Assembly: GCA_019135865.1 (NCBI GenBank)
Contig: JAGVVD010000029.1
Span: 1-64,000 of the forward strand
Source of the DNA: Elusimicrobiota bacterium
GTDB lineage: Bacteria > Elusimicrobiota > Elusimicrobia > Elusimicrobiales > UBA9959
Length of the DNA stretch: 64,000 nt
Direction of reading: 5' to 3'
The translations under genes and the position numbers were made by a program. Under the pieces are notes generated by a model. The model was not told the DNA's origin. It did not search any database and was given only the letters and a program-made list of their open reading frames with translations. This document shows, one piece after another, positions 1 through 8,131 of this stretch. Numbering within the stretch: the first letter of the stretch is position 1; each line of letters starts with the position of its first letter.

Positions 1-994
1 TGACCCGCGCGCCGCCGGCGGCCGCGGCCTCCACGAGGGCGGGCAGGGCGGCGGCCCGCGCCGGCATTATCTCGACCTCGACGCTGCCCGGCCCTCCGCC
101 GCCTTTCCTGCGCCCGCGGGGAGGCGCGGACGGGCAGCCCGCGGCGTCCAGCCGGCGGCGGACCTCCCGGACCAGCTCCGCGGGCAGGGGGCCGGCTCCG
201 GCCGCCCGCACGGCCTCGTCCAGATGCGCGGCCGAACGGGTGCCGAGAACGGCGGTATCCACGTCCGGATCGGAAAGAGCGAAGCGGAGCAGGAAAGCGG
301 TGCGGCTCTCGCCCCCCGGACGCAGCTCGTCGAGACCGGCCGCCGCCCAGAACTTCCAGAGCCTGTCCCGCGAAAGAGCGCCTTCGGGCTCGCCTTCGGC
401 TATGCTGCCGCGTACCACCACGCCCGCGCCGGCGGCGGCCGCGGCGGCCACGGCCGTCTCGTTGCGCCTGTCCAGCGCCCCGTAGGGCAGCTGGAAAACG
501 TCGAAGGCCCCCCACTTTATGTATTCCTCCGCGTCGGGGAGGGCGGTGCTGACGGAAACGAAGCGGACCTTGCCCTGGGCGCGCGCCTTCTCCATGACCT
601 CGAGCAGGCCGCCGCGCCTGACCAGTTCCGGCGGCGGATTATGGAGCTGCCATACGTCCACGCAGGAGGTCCGCAGGCGGCGCAGACTGTTCTCGATATT
701 GTGCAGCAGCCTGGAGGCGGTCCAGACATGGCCGCGGCTCCAGCCCCTGTCCGGACAGCCGCATTTGGTGGCCAGGAAGAACTCGCTCCTTCTCCCGGAC
801 AGGGCCCGGCCGATGAGCTCTTCGCTGCGGCCGTAATCCGGCGAGGTGTCCAGGTAATTGACGCCCGAGTCGAGGAGGCGGTTGAGCAGCCGCCCGGCCG
901 GGACATCGTCCGGGGCCGCGCCGCTCAGCACCCCCGAACCGTAAGCCAGCACGGAGACGCGGAGCCCTGTATTTCCCAGTTTCCTTTTTTTCAT
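1..994 (-). CDS. Aldo/keto reductase, 3' end outside the window
   Basis: Partial gene; the window begins inside its 3' part. The family uses NAD(P)H to reduce aldehydes and ketones. The N-terminus (KLGNTGLRVS) and the family's catalytic tetrad are visible: Asp in LDTSPDYG, Tyr in PDYGRSEE, Lys in ATKCG and His in LHNPP. A late segment, DTAVLGTRSAAHLDE, matches the cofactor-binding region of AKRs. The start is the ATG at 994, preceded by a purine-rich GGGGAG. It lies about 100 bases downstream of the rSAM-like gene at 1097 on the same strand, with a weak terminator-like hairpin between, so it may be a separate unit. The substrate is unknown. About 330 residues are visible. Confidence 0.85.
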   Translation of the reverse strand, partial: MKKRKLGNTGLRVSVLAYGSGVLSGAAPDDVPAGRLLNRLLDSGVNYLDTSPDYGRSEELIGRALSGRRSEFFLATKCGCPDRGWSRGHVWTASRLLHNIENSLRRLRTSCVDVWQLHNPPPELVRRGGLLEVMEKARAQGKVRFVSVSTALPDAEEYIKWGAFDVFQLPYGALDRRNETAVAAAAAAGAGVVVRGSIAEGEPEGALSRDRLWKFWAAAGLDELRPGGESRTAFLLRFALSDPDVDTAVLGTRSAAHLDEAVRAAGAGPLPAELVREVRRRLDAAGCPSAPPRGRRKGGGGPGSVEVEIMPARAAALPALVEAAAAGGARV

Positions 995-1022
995 GACCGG
1001 AGCTCCCCTCCGCCGGGGCTTG

Positions 1023-1065
1023 AAAAAAGCCGCCGAATGCGGTTACGGAATGCATCACAGCGGCT
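1023..1065 (-). terminator. Possible intrinsic terminator
   Basis: On the minus strand an AGCCGC/GCGGCT stem with an imperfect interior is followed by six T residues. It lies between the stop at 1097 and the next start at 994. The stem is interrupted, so termination may be partial. Confidence 0.45.
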
Positions 1066-1096
1066 CTTATGCCAATGATACAATAAAATAAGGGGG

Positions 1097-2368
1097 CTAG
1101 CGAGAACGCCCGGCGGGCGGAATTACAGAAATGGCGGACTTCCTGCCCAGCAGCGGCGAGACGGCCAGCAGGTAGGCCGCGAGGGGGACCGCCGGGGAGC
1201 CCGGCCGGCCTTCGAGCGCGAGTCTCTTGTCCCCGCCGGGGGACCGCAGGAAAAAATCGGCGCAGTCCCGCAGGGAGGCGGGCGCGGGGCCGCCGCAGGC
1301 TATGGACATCTCCCTCATGCGCACCGGGGCGGCGTATTTGGGCGGGTGGACCAGGTCGCCGAAACCGGGCTCGCGGCGCAGGCGGGCGAAAATACCGGCC
1401 AGGTAGAACAGCGGTCCGGCCTCCTCCGCGAAGACGCGGTTGACGCGGGCGGCGCCCTCCATGAAGGTCCGCGCCCCGCGGCCGGAAAGGCCGCGCGCGG
1501 CGCCCAGGGCGTAACGCTCGGCCGGCGAAACGGGACCCGCCCCGTACTTCCGGGCCAGCCCGGACTGGAAGACCGCCAGGCGGCGCAGCCGGGAAGCGTC
1601 TATCCCCCCCGCGGCGTCCCCGGCGGCGAAGCGCGCCGGCGGCCGCGGCGACGCCAGGTCGGACGGGTAGAACCGCCCGTCGGGAAGCAGCGCGAGGGCC
1701 CGCCCCGGGTCCTCCTCCGCGGGCGCCCCGGCGAAGCCGCTGAAAACGAAACCGGCGGGCGCTCCGCCGGCGGCGAGCGCGGCCGCCGCGGACCTTTTCA
1801 GGCCCTTCAGCACGAGGCGCAGCCGCTCCAGGGCGGCGGGGGTCCAGGTTTCCCCGGCGTCCAGCGCTATCTCCAGCTGTTTGAAACCGGAGCGGGGCCC
1901 GAGGAGTCGGGCTATTTCCGGCAGGCGGCCTATCGAACGCGAATCGAGAACGGCGGCGGCGTGCACCTTCGCGGCGAGGCGGCCGTCGGACAGCGCCGCG
2001 GCCAGCGGGGCGGGGACGACCGCTCGGGCGCGGCGGCCGCCGCGCATATCGAACCGGGCGCTTATCTCCGCGCCGGCGGAGACCAGGTCCCGGACGGCCC
2101 GCGCGGTCAGCAGTTCCGCGGAGGAGACGACCTCCAGCTCCGCCGAAGGGACCGCGGAGCGCGCCGCCCGGAGGAGCCGGAACAGCCGACCGGGGTCTTC
2201 GAGCGGCTCTCCGCCGGTGAAAGCGATCTTGAAGCGCCCGCCGCCGCGGCCGGCGAAGCGCCGCGCGCGGGCCAGCGCCCGGCGCAGGGGTTCCGGCGCG
2301 AGCCCGGAGGTCCCGTTCCCGCCGCCGGGCCATCCGGCGACGATCTCCAGCAGGAAATCCCCTCTCAC
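1097..2368 (-). CDS. Degenerate radical SAM paralog without the Fe-S cysteines
   Basis: 423 residues from a GTG at 2368 that overlaps the TGA of the upstream gene (GTGA), so the two are translationally coupled. It aligns along its length with the rSAM protein at 2365-3753. It keeps the FTGGEPL motif, the DGRFYPSD region, the PGFGDLVHPPKY segment and the C-terminal domain. Where the paralog has SNRCNLACDYC, this protein has AGWPGGGNGTSG, so all three ligands of the SAM-binding [4Fe-4S] cluster are gone. It probably cannot cleave SAM. It may act as a scaffold or pseudo-enzyme partner of the protein encoded just upstream. The frame is open with no other damage, which argues against simple decay. 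Confidence 0.8.
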   Translation of the reverse strand: MRGDFLLEIVAGWPGGGNGTSGLAPEPLRRALARARRFAGRGGGRFKIAFTGGEPLEDPGRLFRLLRAARSAVPSAELEVVSSAELLTARAVRDLVSAGAEISARFDMRGGRRARAVVPAPLAAALSDGRLAAKVHAAAVLDSRSIGRLPEIARLLGPRSGFKQLEIALDAGETWTPAALERLRLVLKGLKRSAAAALAAGGAPAGFVFSGFAGAPAEEDPGRALALLPDGRFYPSDLASPRPPARFAAGDAAGGIDASRLRRLAVFQSGLARKYGAGPVSPAERYALGAARGLSGRGARTFMEGAARVNRVFAEEAGPLFYLAGIFARLRREPGFGDLVHPPKYAAPVRMREMSIACGGPAPASLRDCADFFLRSPGGDKRLALEGRPGSPAVPLAAYLLAVSPLLGRKSAISVIPPAGRSR

Positions 2369-3753
2369 TCCGGCTCCAGGCTGACGGCCAGTTTCAGGCC
2401 CAGCAGGCCGGCCTTGGCGAGCGAATAGGCGCAGAGGTCGGCGGCCGACCCGCGGGCCGGGGCGTCCCCGGCCGGGAACCCGAGGGTCAGGGACTTCGTC
2501 CGGCCCGGCGCGTAGAGGAAAAGGTCCAGGCCGGCGCGCTGCGCGGAAAGCGGCGCGCCGCCCGCGCGCAGCCTGAACGCGGCCGCGGTCTTGTCCGCGG
2601 AATACTTGGGGGAGTGGGCCAGGTCGCCGAAACCGGGAGCGGTCGCCAGCCGCTCGCCTCTCTCCAGCAGCCCGAGATAACCGGACATCTCCCGCGCGAA
2701 AAGCAGGTTGACCCTGGAGGTGTCCCGCAGGTCGCGGGAGAGTTCCCGCCCGGAAAGCCCCAGGGAAAGCCCGCGGTAATATCTCTCCACGGGCGCGCGC
2801 AGACCCGACATGCGCTCGCAGCCGCGTTCGATGCGGCGGAACATGGGTCCGGAGATCATCCGGTCCAGCTTCCGCATGTCTATGCCGCTCTCCAGGTCCC
2901 CCACGCTGAGGTCCCGCCCGCCCGGAGGTATGAGGGCGAAATCGCAGGGATAGAACCGGCCGTCCAGCGCCAGCGAAACGGCCTGCCCTATCATCCCGCG
3001 AAAATCGGAGGCGCCCGAAAGGCCGAAGAGGAAGCGGGGCGGGGGGCAGCCGCCGAGAGCTTCGAGCGGCCTGGACCTGAAGCAGCGGAAAGCGTCCTTG
3101 AGCCGGCGCAGGGCGGCCGCGTCCCACCTGGCGTAGGTCTCCAGACCGAGCACCACCGTGCCGATCCCGAGCCCGCGGAAGAAGTCCAGGGACTCCGGCA
3201 GCAGGCCGATGGTCTCCGGCGTGACGACGGACCAGACGCAGAGGTCCCCGCCCGAGCGCAGTTTTTCCGGCAGAGCGCGGAGCGCCCCGACGACGGCGTC
3301 GAAGGACCCGCGTCCGCCGGGAAAGGTCCGGTGCCTGTCGTGGGCCGCGCGGCAGCCGTCCAGGCTGACGAAGATACGCACGCCGTTGCGGGAAAGGAAG
3401 GAGGCCTTCCCCGCGTCCAGCAGCGTGCCGTTGGTATCCAGCCGCATCCTCATCGCGGGGTACGCGCGGCGTATATAACGGACGACCCGGCGCAGCAGCG
3501 GGAATTCCAGGAGCGGCTCGTTGCCCGTGAAGGAGACGAGCCCCTCCCCGGCAAGGCCGTTCTCCTCCAGGCAGCCGGCGTAAAGTTCGACCGCCCGGCG
3601 CAGCGTAGAGAACGGGAGCACCTTCCTGGCGCCGTCCTTCAGGAGGAAGGAGGAGGAACAATAATCGCAGGCGAGGTTGCAGCGGTTGGAGAGCACCAGT
3701 TCCAGCAGGAAAGGCGAACGGGGGTCCTGCGGCTTCACGCTCTTTTTTTTCAT
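2365..3753 (-). CDS. Radical SAM protein of the nitrogenase-like locus
   Basis: 462 residues. The rSAM motif CX3CX2C is at C25, C29 and C32 (NRCNLACDYC), followed by FTGNEPLLEF (GGEP-like) and DTNGTLLD. The middle part resembles a SPASM/twitch region by layout (DGRFYPCDF, GDLESGID, RAPVERYYRGL) but lacks the usual CX2CX5C. A C-terminal domain of about 100 residues begins near PGFGDLAHSPKY and contains LDLFLYAPGRTKSL. That domain is shared with the rSAM proteins at 1097, 3889, 5391 and 16106. The start at 3753 has a GGAGAG site. A TATAAT box lies upstream at 3805-3810 on this strand. The reaction is unknown; the genes nearby suggest work with the NifHD/NifK proteins. Confidence 0.85.
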   Translation of the reverse strand: MKKKSVKPQDPRSPFLLELVLSNRCNLACDYCSSSFLLKDGARKVLPFSTLRRAVELYAGCLEENGLAGEGLVSFTGNEPLLEFPLLRRVVRYIRRAYPAMRMRLDTNGTLLDAGKASFLSRNGVRIFVSLDGCRAAHDRHRTFPGGRGSFDAVVGALRALPEKLRSGGDLCVWSVVTPETIGLLPESLDFFRGLGIGTVVLGLETYARWDAAALRRLKDAFRCFRSRPLEALGGCPPPRFLFGLSGASDFRGMIGQAVSLALDGRFYPCDFALIPPGGRDLSVGDLESGIDMRKLDRMISGPMFRRIERGCERMSGLRAPVERYYRGLSLGLSGRELSRDLRDTSRVNLLFAREMSGYLGLLERGERLATAPGFGDLAHSPKYSADKTAAAFRLRAGGAPLSAQRAGLDLFLYAPGRTKSLTLGFPAGDAPARGSAADLCAYSLAKAGLLGLKLAVSLEPE

Positions 3754-3804
3754 TCCCGGCGGCTCTCCTTCCTCCCCGCGCGAGGCGCGGCGTTCCTGGC
3801 GTAG

Positions 3805-3810
3805 ATTATA
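3805..3810 (-). promoter_or_regulatory. -10 box for the 3753 operon
   Basis: A TATAAT lies 51 bases upstream of the 3753 start in the 135-base gap between divergent genes. No convincing -35 was found at 16-18 bases. For the plus-strand gene only a weaker TAAAAT at 3847-3852 is seen. Confidence 0.4.
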
Positions 3811-3888
3811 TTAAATAGGCGGGCCGTACCCGGCGCGGAAAAGTGTTAAAATCATAAGGCGCCGCGGCCGCCCGCGCCCGGCCCGAAG

Positions 3889-5388
3889 ATGAGCAGAACG
3901 ACGTCACGCCTGAACAAACCCGGTCCCTCCCGCAGCGCGGCGGCCGCCGGAATGAAAAGGCCGGCCTCCCCGGTCCCGCGGCCGGCCTTCGAGGTCGAAG
4001 TCTTCCTGACCAACCGCTGCAACCTCGCCTGCTCCTACTGCTCCTCGCGCCATCTCCGCGACGACAGCGCCGCCAGGAAACTTACCCCGGAACAGCTGGA
4101 GCGCTTCGTGGACCTCCTGGCCTCCGACCGCGCGATAAGGACGGAGTTCTCCGGGCCGGTGCGCCTGGAGTTCGCCGGCGGCGAGCCGCTGATGGAATAT
4201 TCGACGCTCAAACGCGCGGTGGAGTATATCCGGGGACGCGGCCTCGATTTCGAGCTCGCCATCGCCACCAACGGCACGCTCCTGACCCCGGAGCGCGCGG
4301 ACTGGCTGACCGCCAACGGCGTCGACATCAGGATAAGCCTGGACGGGCTGAAAGCGGTCAACGACAGGCACCGGGTCTTCGCCCACGACAGGGGAAGGTC
4401 CGTCTTCGACGCCGTCATGAAGAACATCGCGGCCTGCTTCCCCACGGAACGCCACAGGGCCTATTGCAATATCTCCCCGACCCTCGATCCGGGGACCATC
4501 CCGACCCTGCCGGACACGATCCGTTTTTTCCGCCGGGAGATGGGAGTGCGCAAGCTCAGGATAGGCCTTGAGGCCTTCGGCGAATGGGACGCCGCCGACC
4601 TGCGGCGCCTGCGCCTGGCCCTGCGGCGCTCCGTCCGCGGCTTCCTCGCCCCTCTCGCGCCGGGCGGCGACCCCGGGGAGATAGAGGCCGCTTTCGCCGA
4701 TTTCCCCGTGCGCCAGGACATCCGCTGCTACCGCGAGGGGCCGGAACAGGCCACCGTGACCCTGGCCCTGCTCTACGACGGCTGTTTCTACCCTTCGCCG
4801 GACTTCGTGGTCGCCCCGCCCCCGCCGGAGGAAAAGTACCGCGTCGGGGACCTGGAAAGCGGGATAGACTTCGCGGCGGTGCGCCGGGCTTTCGCGCCGA
4901 TGCTGCGCGCCATAGACCGGAAGTGCCGGTTCCGTTCCGGGCCGCGCTCTCCCGTCGAAGGCTACTACTGGGGGCTGGTGAACCGGTACCCCCGCGGGCG
5001 GATAGAGCGGATACTGGAGAGCACCTCCGAAGTCAACAGGGTCTTCCGCGAAGAGGCCGGCGGTTTCCTCAGGCTCCACCGGCTTTACGCCGGGCTCTCC
5101 CGCGAACCGGGGTTCGGCGATTTCTCCCACGCGCCGAAACACTCGGCGGGCGGCGAGGTCCGCCGTCTGCGCCTGGAGGTCGGCGAAGGGGCCTCCCTCG
5201 CCCGGCTGCGCGGCGAGGTGGACCACTTCCTTTATTCTCCCGGCGGGCGGAAGACCCTTGTGCTGGGGTCCGCCGGGGCGGCGGAAGAAAAGACCGAAGC
5301 CGTCCTCATGTATTCGGCCATGAAGGCCGCCTGGCTGGGGAAAAAGCTGCGCGTGGAACTGGAGCACTTTCCGGGGAGAACGAGGTGA
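3889..5388 (+). CDS. Radical SAM protein of the nitrogenase-like locus
   Basis: 499 residues if the ATG at 3889 is used; an internal ATG at 3952 would still keep all domains, and neither has a strong ribosome site. The CX3CX2C motif is at C44, C48 and C51 (NRCNLACSYC). FAGGEPLMEY and ATNGTLLT follow. The SPASM-like portion reads CFYPSPDFVVAPP, with Ser where SPASM proteins have Cys, then GDLESGIDF and SPVEGYYWGL. The C-terminal domain starts at PGFGDFSHAPKH and ends in MYSAMKAAWLGKKL. It is followed two bases later by a close paralog at 5391. Function is unknown; by family it is likely a peptide- or cofactor-modifying rSAM enzyme. Confidence 0.85.
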   Translation: MSRTTSRLNKPGPSRSAAAAGMKRPASPVPRPAFEVEVFLTNRCNLACSYCSSRHLRDDSAARKLTPEQLERFVDLLASDRAIRTEFSGPVRLEFAGGEPLMEYSTLKRAVEYIRGRGLDFELAIATNGTLLTPERADWLTANGVDIRISLDGLKAVNDRHRVFAHDRGRSVFDAVMKNIAACFPTERHRAYCNISPTLDPGTIPTLPDTIRFFRREMGVRKLRIGLEAFGEWDAADLRRLRLALRRSVRGFLAPLAPGGDPGEIEAAFADFPVRQDIRCYREGPEQATVTLALLYDGCFYPSPDFVVAPPPPEEKYRVGDLESGIDFAAVRRAFAPMLRAIDRKCRFRSGPRSPVEGYYWGLVNRYPRGRIERILESTSEVNRVFREEAGGFLRLHRLYAGLSREPGFGDFSHAPKHSAGGEVRRLRLEVGEGASLARLRGEVDHFLYSPGGRKTLVLGSAGAAEEKTEAVLMYSAMKAAWLGKKLRVELEHFPGRTR

Positions 5389-5390
5389 CG

Positions 5391-6866
5391 ATGAAGACAG
5401 GACCGTCAAAACCGGCCAAGCCGCCCATGCTCGACCTCGAGATCATCATGACGAACCGCTGCAACCAGGCCTGCTCCTACTGCTACACCAGGCATCTCCG
5501 GGGGGGCGCGGAGAACAGGACGCTGACCTTCGCCCAGTTGAAGCGCTTCGTGGACCTGGTGTCCAGGGACCCCAGGATGCGCCGCGCGTTCACCGGGTCC
5601 GTCAAGCTGGAGTTCTCCGGCGGGGAGCCCCTGCTGGAGTTCGACCTGGTCAAAAGGACCATCGATTACATACGCTCCGAAGGTCTCGACTTCGAGCTGG
5701 CCGTGGCCACCAACGGGACCCTCCTGACGAAAGAACGGGCGGACTACTTCTTTCGGAACGGGGTCCTCGCGCGCGTCAGCCTCGACGGGATAAAGCCGGT
5801 CAACGACCTGCACAGGAAATTCGCGGACGGCGGGCGCGGCTCGGTCTTCGAGGCCGTGACGGCAAATCTCAGGAAGGGCTACCCGACGCCGGAGCGCATG
5901 GACCGCTGCTGCATCACCCCCACGCTGACGCCCGGGACCGTGGACGCGCTGCCGGAGATAGTCGATTTTTTCAGGCACGACCTCGGGGCGAGGACCATCC
6001 CGGTAGGCCTGGAGGCTTACGGAATATGGGAGAGGGCCGATATCGAACGCTTCCGGCTGGCTTTACGACGCATGATAGACGGGTTCCTCGGGGCGCTGGA
6101 CCCGGGCTCGGACGTGGAACGCACCGAGGCCGCGTTCGCGGAATTCCCGCTGAGGCGGGAGCTGAAATCGGAGGACGACGGCAGGGAATGCACTTCGGGC
6201 ACGCTCGCCCTGCACTACGACGGCTTCTTCTACCCTTCGCCGGATTTCGTGACCGCGCCGCCGCCCATCGACCCGAAATACCGCATAGGGGACCTGGAGA
6301 GCGGCATAGACCTCGGGCGGCTCGGGGACATACTCTCCCCGATGCTCGACGAGGTCGCCAAAAAATGCCGCTACCGCGCCGGGCCGCGCAATCCGGTGGA
6401 AGGCTACTACTGGGGGCTCGTGAACGGCTATCCGGAGAAAAAAATAGACCGTATCCTGGAAAGCACCTCCGAGCTGAACCGGGCCTTCCAGGAGGAGTCC
6501 CGCTATTATCTCTCCATCTTCGCCATCTACAAAAGCCTCTACATGACCCCCGGTTTCGGGGACTTCACTCACCTGCCGCGCCACAGGGGGGACAAGGAAA
6601 TGCGCTCCCTCCGCCTCGCGGTCCGTCCGGGTTGCTCGCCGGTCAAGCTGCGGGAGAGACTGGACCTCTTCCTTTACTCTCCGGGCGGGCGCAAGGAACT
6701 GGCCCTGGAATGCGCCGGGGAACCCGCGTCCTGCCGGGAACTGGCGGACGGGATGGCGCTCTATGCCGCCATGAAGGCGCGCTATCTGGGGAAGGAACTC
6801 AGGCTCGCGGGGGCGTTCCGTCCCGGACCGCGCCCGGCTCAAAGTCCGTCATTACCCGCGGACTGA
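5391..6866 (+). CDS. Radical SAM protein, paralog of the preceding gene
   Basis: 491 residues from the ATG at 5391, with GAGGTG just upstream; a GTG at 5385 overlapping the previous stop is the alternative. CX3CX2C is at C24, C28 and C31 (NRCNQACSYC), followed by FSGGEPLLEF and ATNGTLLT. As in the gene before it, the SPASM-like segment is FFYPSPDFVTAPP without cysteines, then PVEGYYWGLVNGYP and the C-terminal domain from PGFGDFTHLPRH. The two genes look like a tandem duplication. The 3' end overlaps by 28 bases the 3' end of the convergent NifK-like gene, with no terminator between them. Confidence 0.85.
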   Translation: MKTGPSKPAKPPMLDLEIIMTNRCNQACSYCYTRHLRGGAENRTLTFAQLKRFVDLVSRDPRMRRAFTGSVKLEFSGGEPLLEFDLVKRTIDYIRSEGLDFELAVATNGTLLTKERADYFFRNGVLARVSLDGIKPVNDLHRKFADGGRGSVFEAVTANLRKGYPTPERMDRCCITPTLTPGTVDALPEIVDFFRHDLGARTIPVGLEAYGIWERADIERFRLALRRMIDGFLGALDPGSDVERTEAAFAEFPLRRELKSEDDGRECTSGTLALHYDGFFYPSPDFVTAPPPIDPKYRIGDLESGIDLGRLGDILSPMLDEVAKKCRYRAGPRNPVEGYYWGLVNGYPEKKIDRILESTSELNRAFQEESRYYLSIFAIYKSLYMTPGFGDFTHLPRHRGDKEMRSLRLAVRPGCSPVKLRERLDLFLYSPGGRKELALECAGEPASCRELADGMALYAAMKARYLGKELRLAGAFRPGPRPAQSPSLPAD

Positions 6867-8131
6867 AGGGCGTTCAGCAGCCGGCCGGCCAGGGACCTGG
6901 CGCCGGCATAACCCATAAAAGGCTCGTCGTCCAGGCAATGGTGGGCGTAGGACGGGAAGCCGAGCTCCACGGCCGGAACGCCGCCGGTCAGTCCTCCGGT
7001 GATGGCCAGGGAATTGCCTACGCCCAGGCGCGGCCTGTCGTAACGGCCCAGCGCGGCCAGCGCCTTCGCCGCCTCCGCGACCTCCGGGGCGAACATGACG
7101 AGTTTGGCCGCGGGGCCCGGGGCGGACAGCGGCCGGCTCAAGGAATCGATGAAAACGGCCGGCACCCGCATACATAGCTCGAGCGCGAAGCCGCGGACCG
7201 CGGAATACAGGTAAGGGTCCCCCGCGAAAACGATGTTCTGATGCGCGAGCGCGGCCTGCGCCGGGGCGAGTTCCCGCCTGGCCTCCCGCTCCAGCTTCAC
7301 CAGGGCCGGCGGCAGAGGTCCCCTGAGGCCCGCTGCCGCCCTTACGGAGGCCAGCCAGGCGGACGTTCCCGCTATCCCGACGGGAAGGCCCGTCTCCACG
7401 AGGCGCGCGCCGGTACGGGCGGCCAGCCGCGCGGCGGCCTGCCGGCCGTACGGCATCGAAATCACCAATTCCGCGGCCTGCGCGCGCTCCCAACTCCTGA
7501 ATTTCCCCCCTCCTGGCAGCACGGCCAGCAGGTCCACGCCCGCGTCCGCGAGCAGGCGCTTCAGGCCCGAAAGATTGGCGGAGTGGTCGCGTTCGTTCCT
7601 GTCGAAAAGATACCCGACTATCGCCGCCGAACGGGGTTTCTTGCGGACCCGGCGGACGGGCAGCGCGCAGACCAGCGCGTCCAGCGCCTTCGCGTAGCCG
7701 TCCAGCCAGTCGCCCTCCAGGGAAAGCGGGGGCACTACGGCCACGGGCGCGCCGGACCGGACGCGGGAGGCTATCCCCTCGTAATCCATGCCGATAAGCC
7801 TCATGAAAGGCAGCCCGGTAAGCAGCACCACGCCGTACAGGCCGGAGGCGGCCGCGCTTTCCAGCAGCGCGGAGAGTTTATCCTCCGGGTTGGGCGGCTG
7901 CGGCATCGTGCTGGTCACGGTGCACATCACCCTGTGCCGCCCGTCGCAGGAGAGAAGCGTGGAATGGAGATCGTGGTTGCCGGCGATATAATCCGCCTTC
8001 GTTATGACGCAGCTGGGCCCGTCCACCATGACGGCGGCGTCGGGGACGGCGTTGACCGCGAGATAGACGCCCAGCAGGTAGGGGGTGTCGTAGGTCTTCC
8101 GGAATTTTTCGGGAGCGGGGGCGTTCTTCAT
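6839..8131 (-). CDS. NifK-like nitrogenase component 1 subunit, copy 1
   Basis: 430 residues, nitrogenase component-1 fold, much shorter than true NifK (about 520). Near the N-terminus are LLGVYLAVNAVPDA, VDGPSC (C41) and the hallmark GNHDLHSTLLS, followed by VMCTVTSTMPQ and LLTGLPF. The C-terminus has FPSYAHHCLDDEPFMGYAGA, resembling the substrate or cofactor-pocket region of component-1 proteins. It overlaps the 3' end of the fusion gene at 8128 by four bases (ATGA), so it should be made stoichiometrically with it. No nifE, nifN or nifB is present, so nitrogen fixation is unlikely. Related families that reduce tetrapyrroles or C-S bonds (Bch, Cfb, Mar) show that this fold is versatile. Confidence 0.8.
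   Translation of the reverse strand: MKNAPAPEKFRKTYDTPYLLGVYLAVNAVPDAAVMVDGPSCVITKADYIAGNHDLHSTLLSCDGRHRVMCTVTSTMPQPPNPEDKLSALLESAAASGLYGVVLLTGLPFMRLIGMDYEGIASRVRSGAPVAVVPPLSLEGDWLDGYAKALDALVCALPVRRVRKKPRSAAIVGYLFDRNERDHSANLSGLKRLLADAGVDLLAVLPGGGKFRSWERAQAAELVISMPYGRQAAARLAARTGARLVETGLPVGIAGTSAWLASVRAAAGLRGPLPPALVKLEREARRELAPAQAALAHQNIVFAGDPYLYSAVRGFALELCMRVPAVFIDSLSRPLSAPGPAAKLVMFAPEVAEAAKALAALGRYDRPRLGVGNSLAITGGLTGGVPAVELGFPSYAHHCLDDEPFMGYAGARSLAGRLLNALQSAGNDGL

Noticed and set aside
1097-3661. A single 854-residue protein spanning two rSAM genes
   Set aside because: The first half is an out-of-frame reading of the gene at 2365-3753; the real gene begins at the overlapping GTG at 2368.
4584-6866. 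A 760-residue plus-strand protein
   Set aside because: Its first 270 codons are a shadow of the 3889-5388 gene; homology starts at the ATG at 5391.
3889-6866. SPASM-domain rSAM maturases
   Set aside because: The layout resembles SPASM but the usual CX2CX5C and partner cysteines are missing, so I do not call a SPASM domain.
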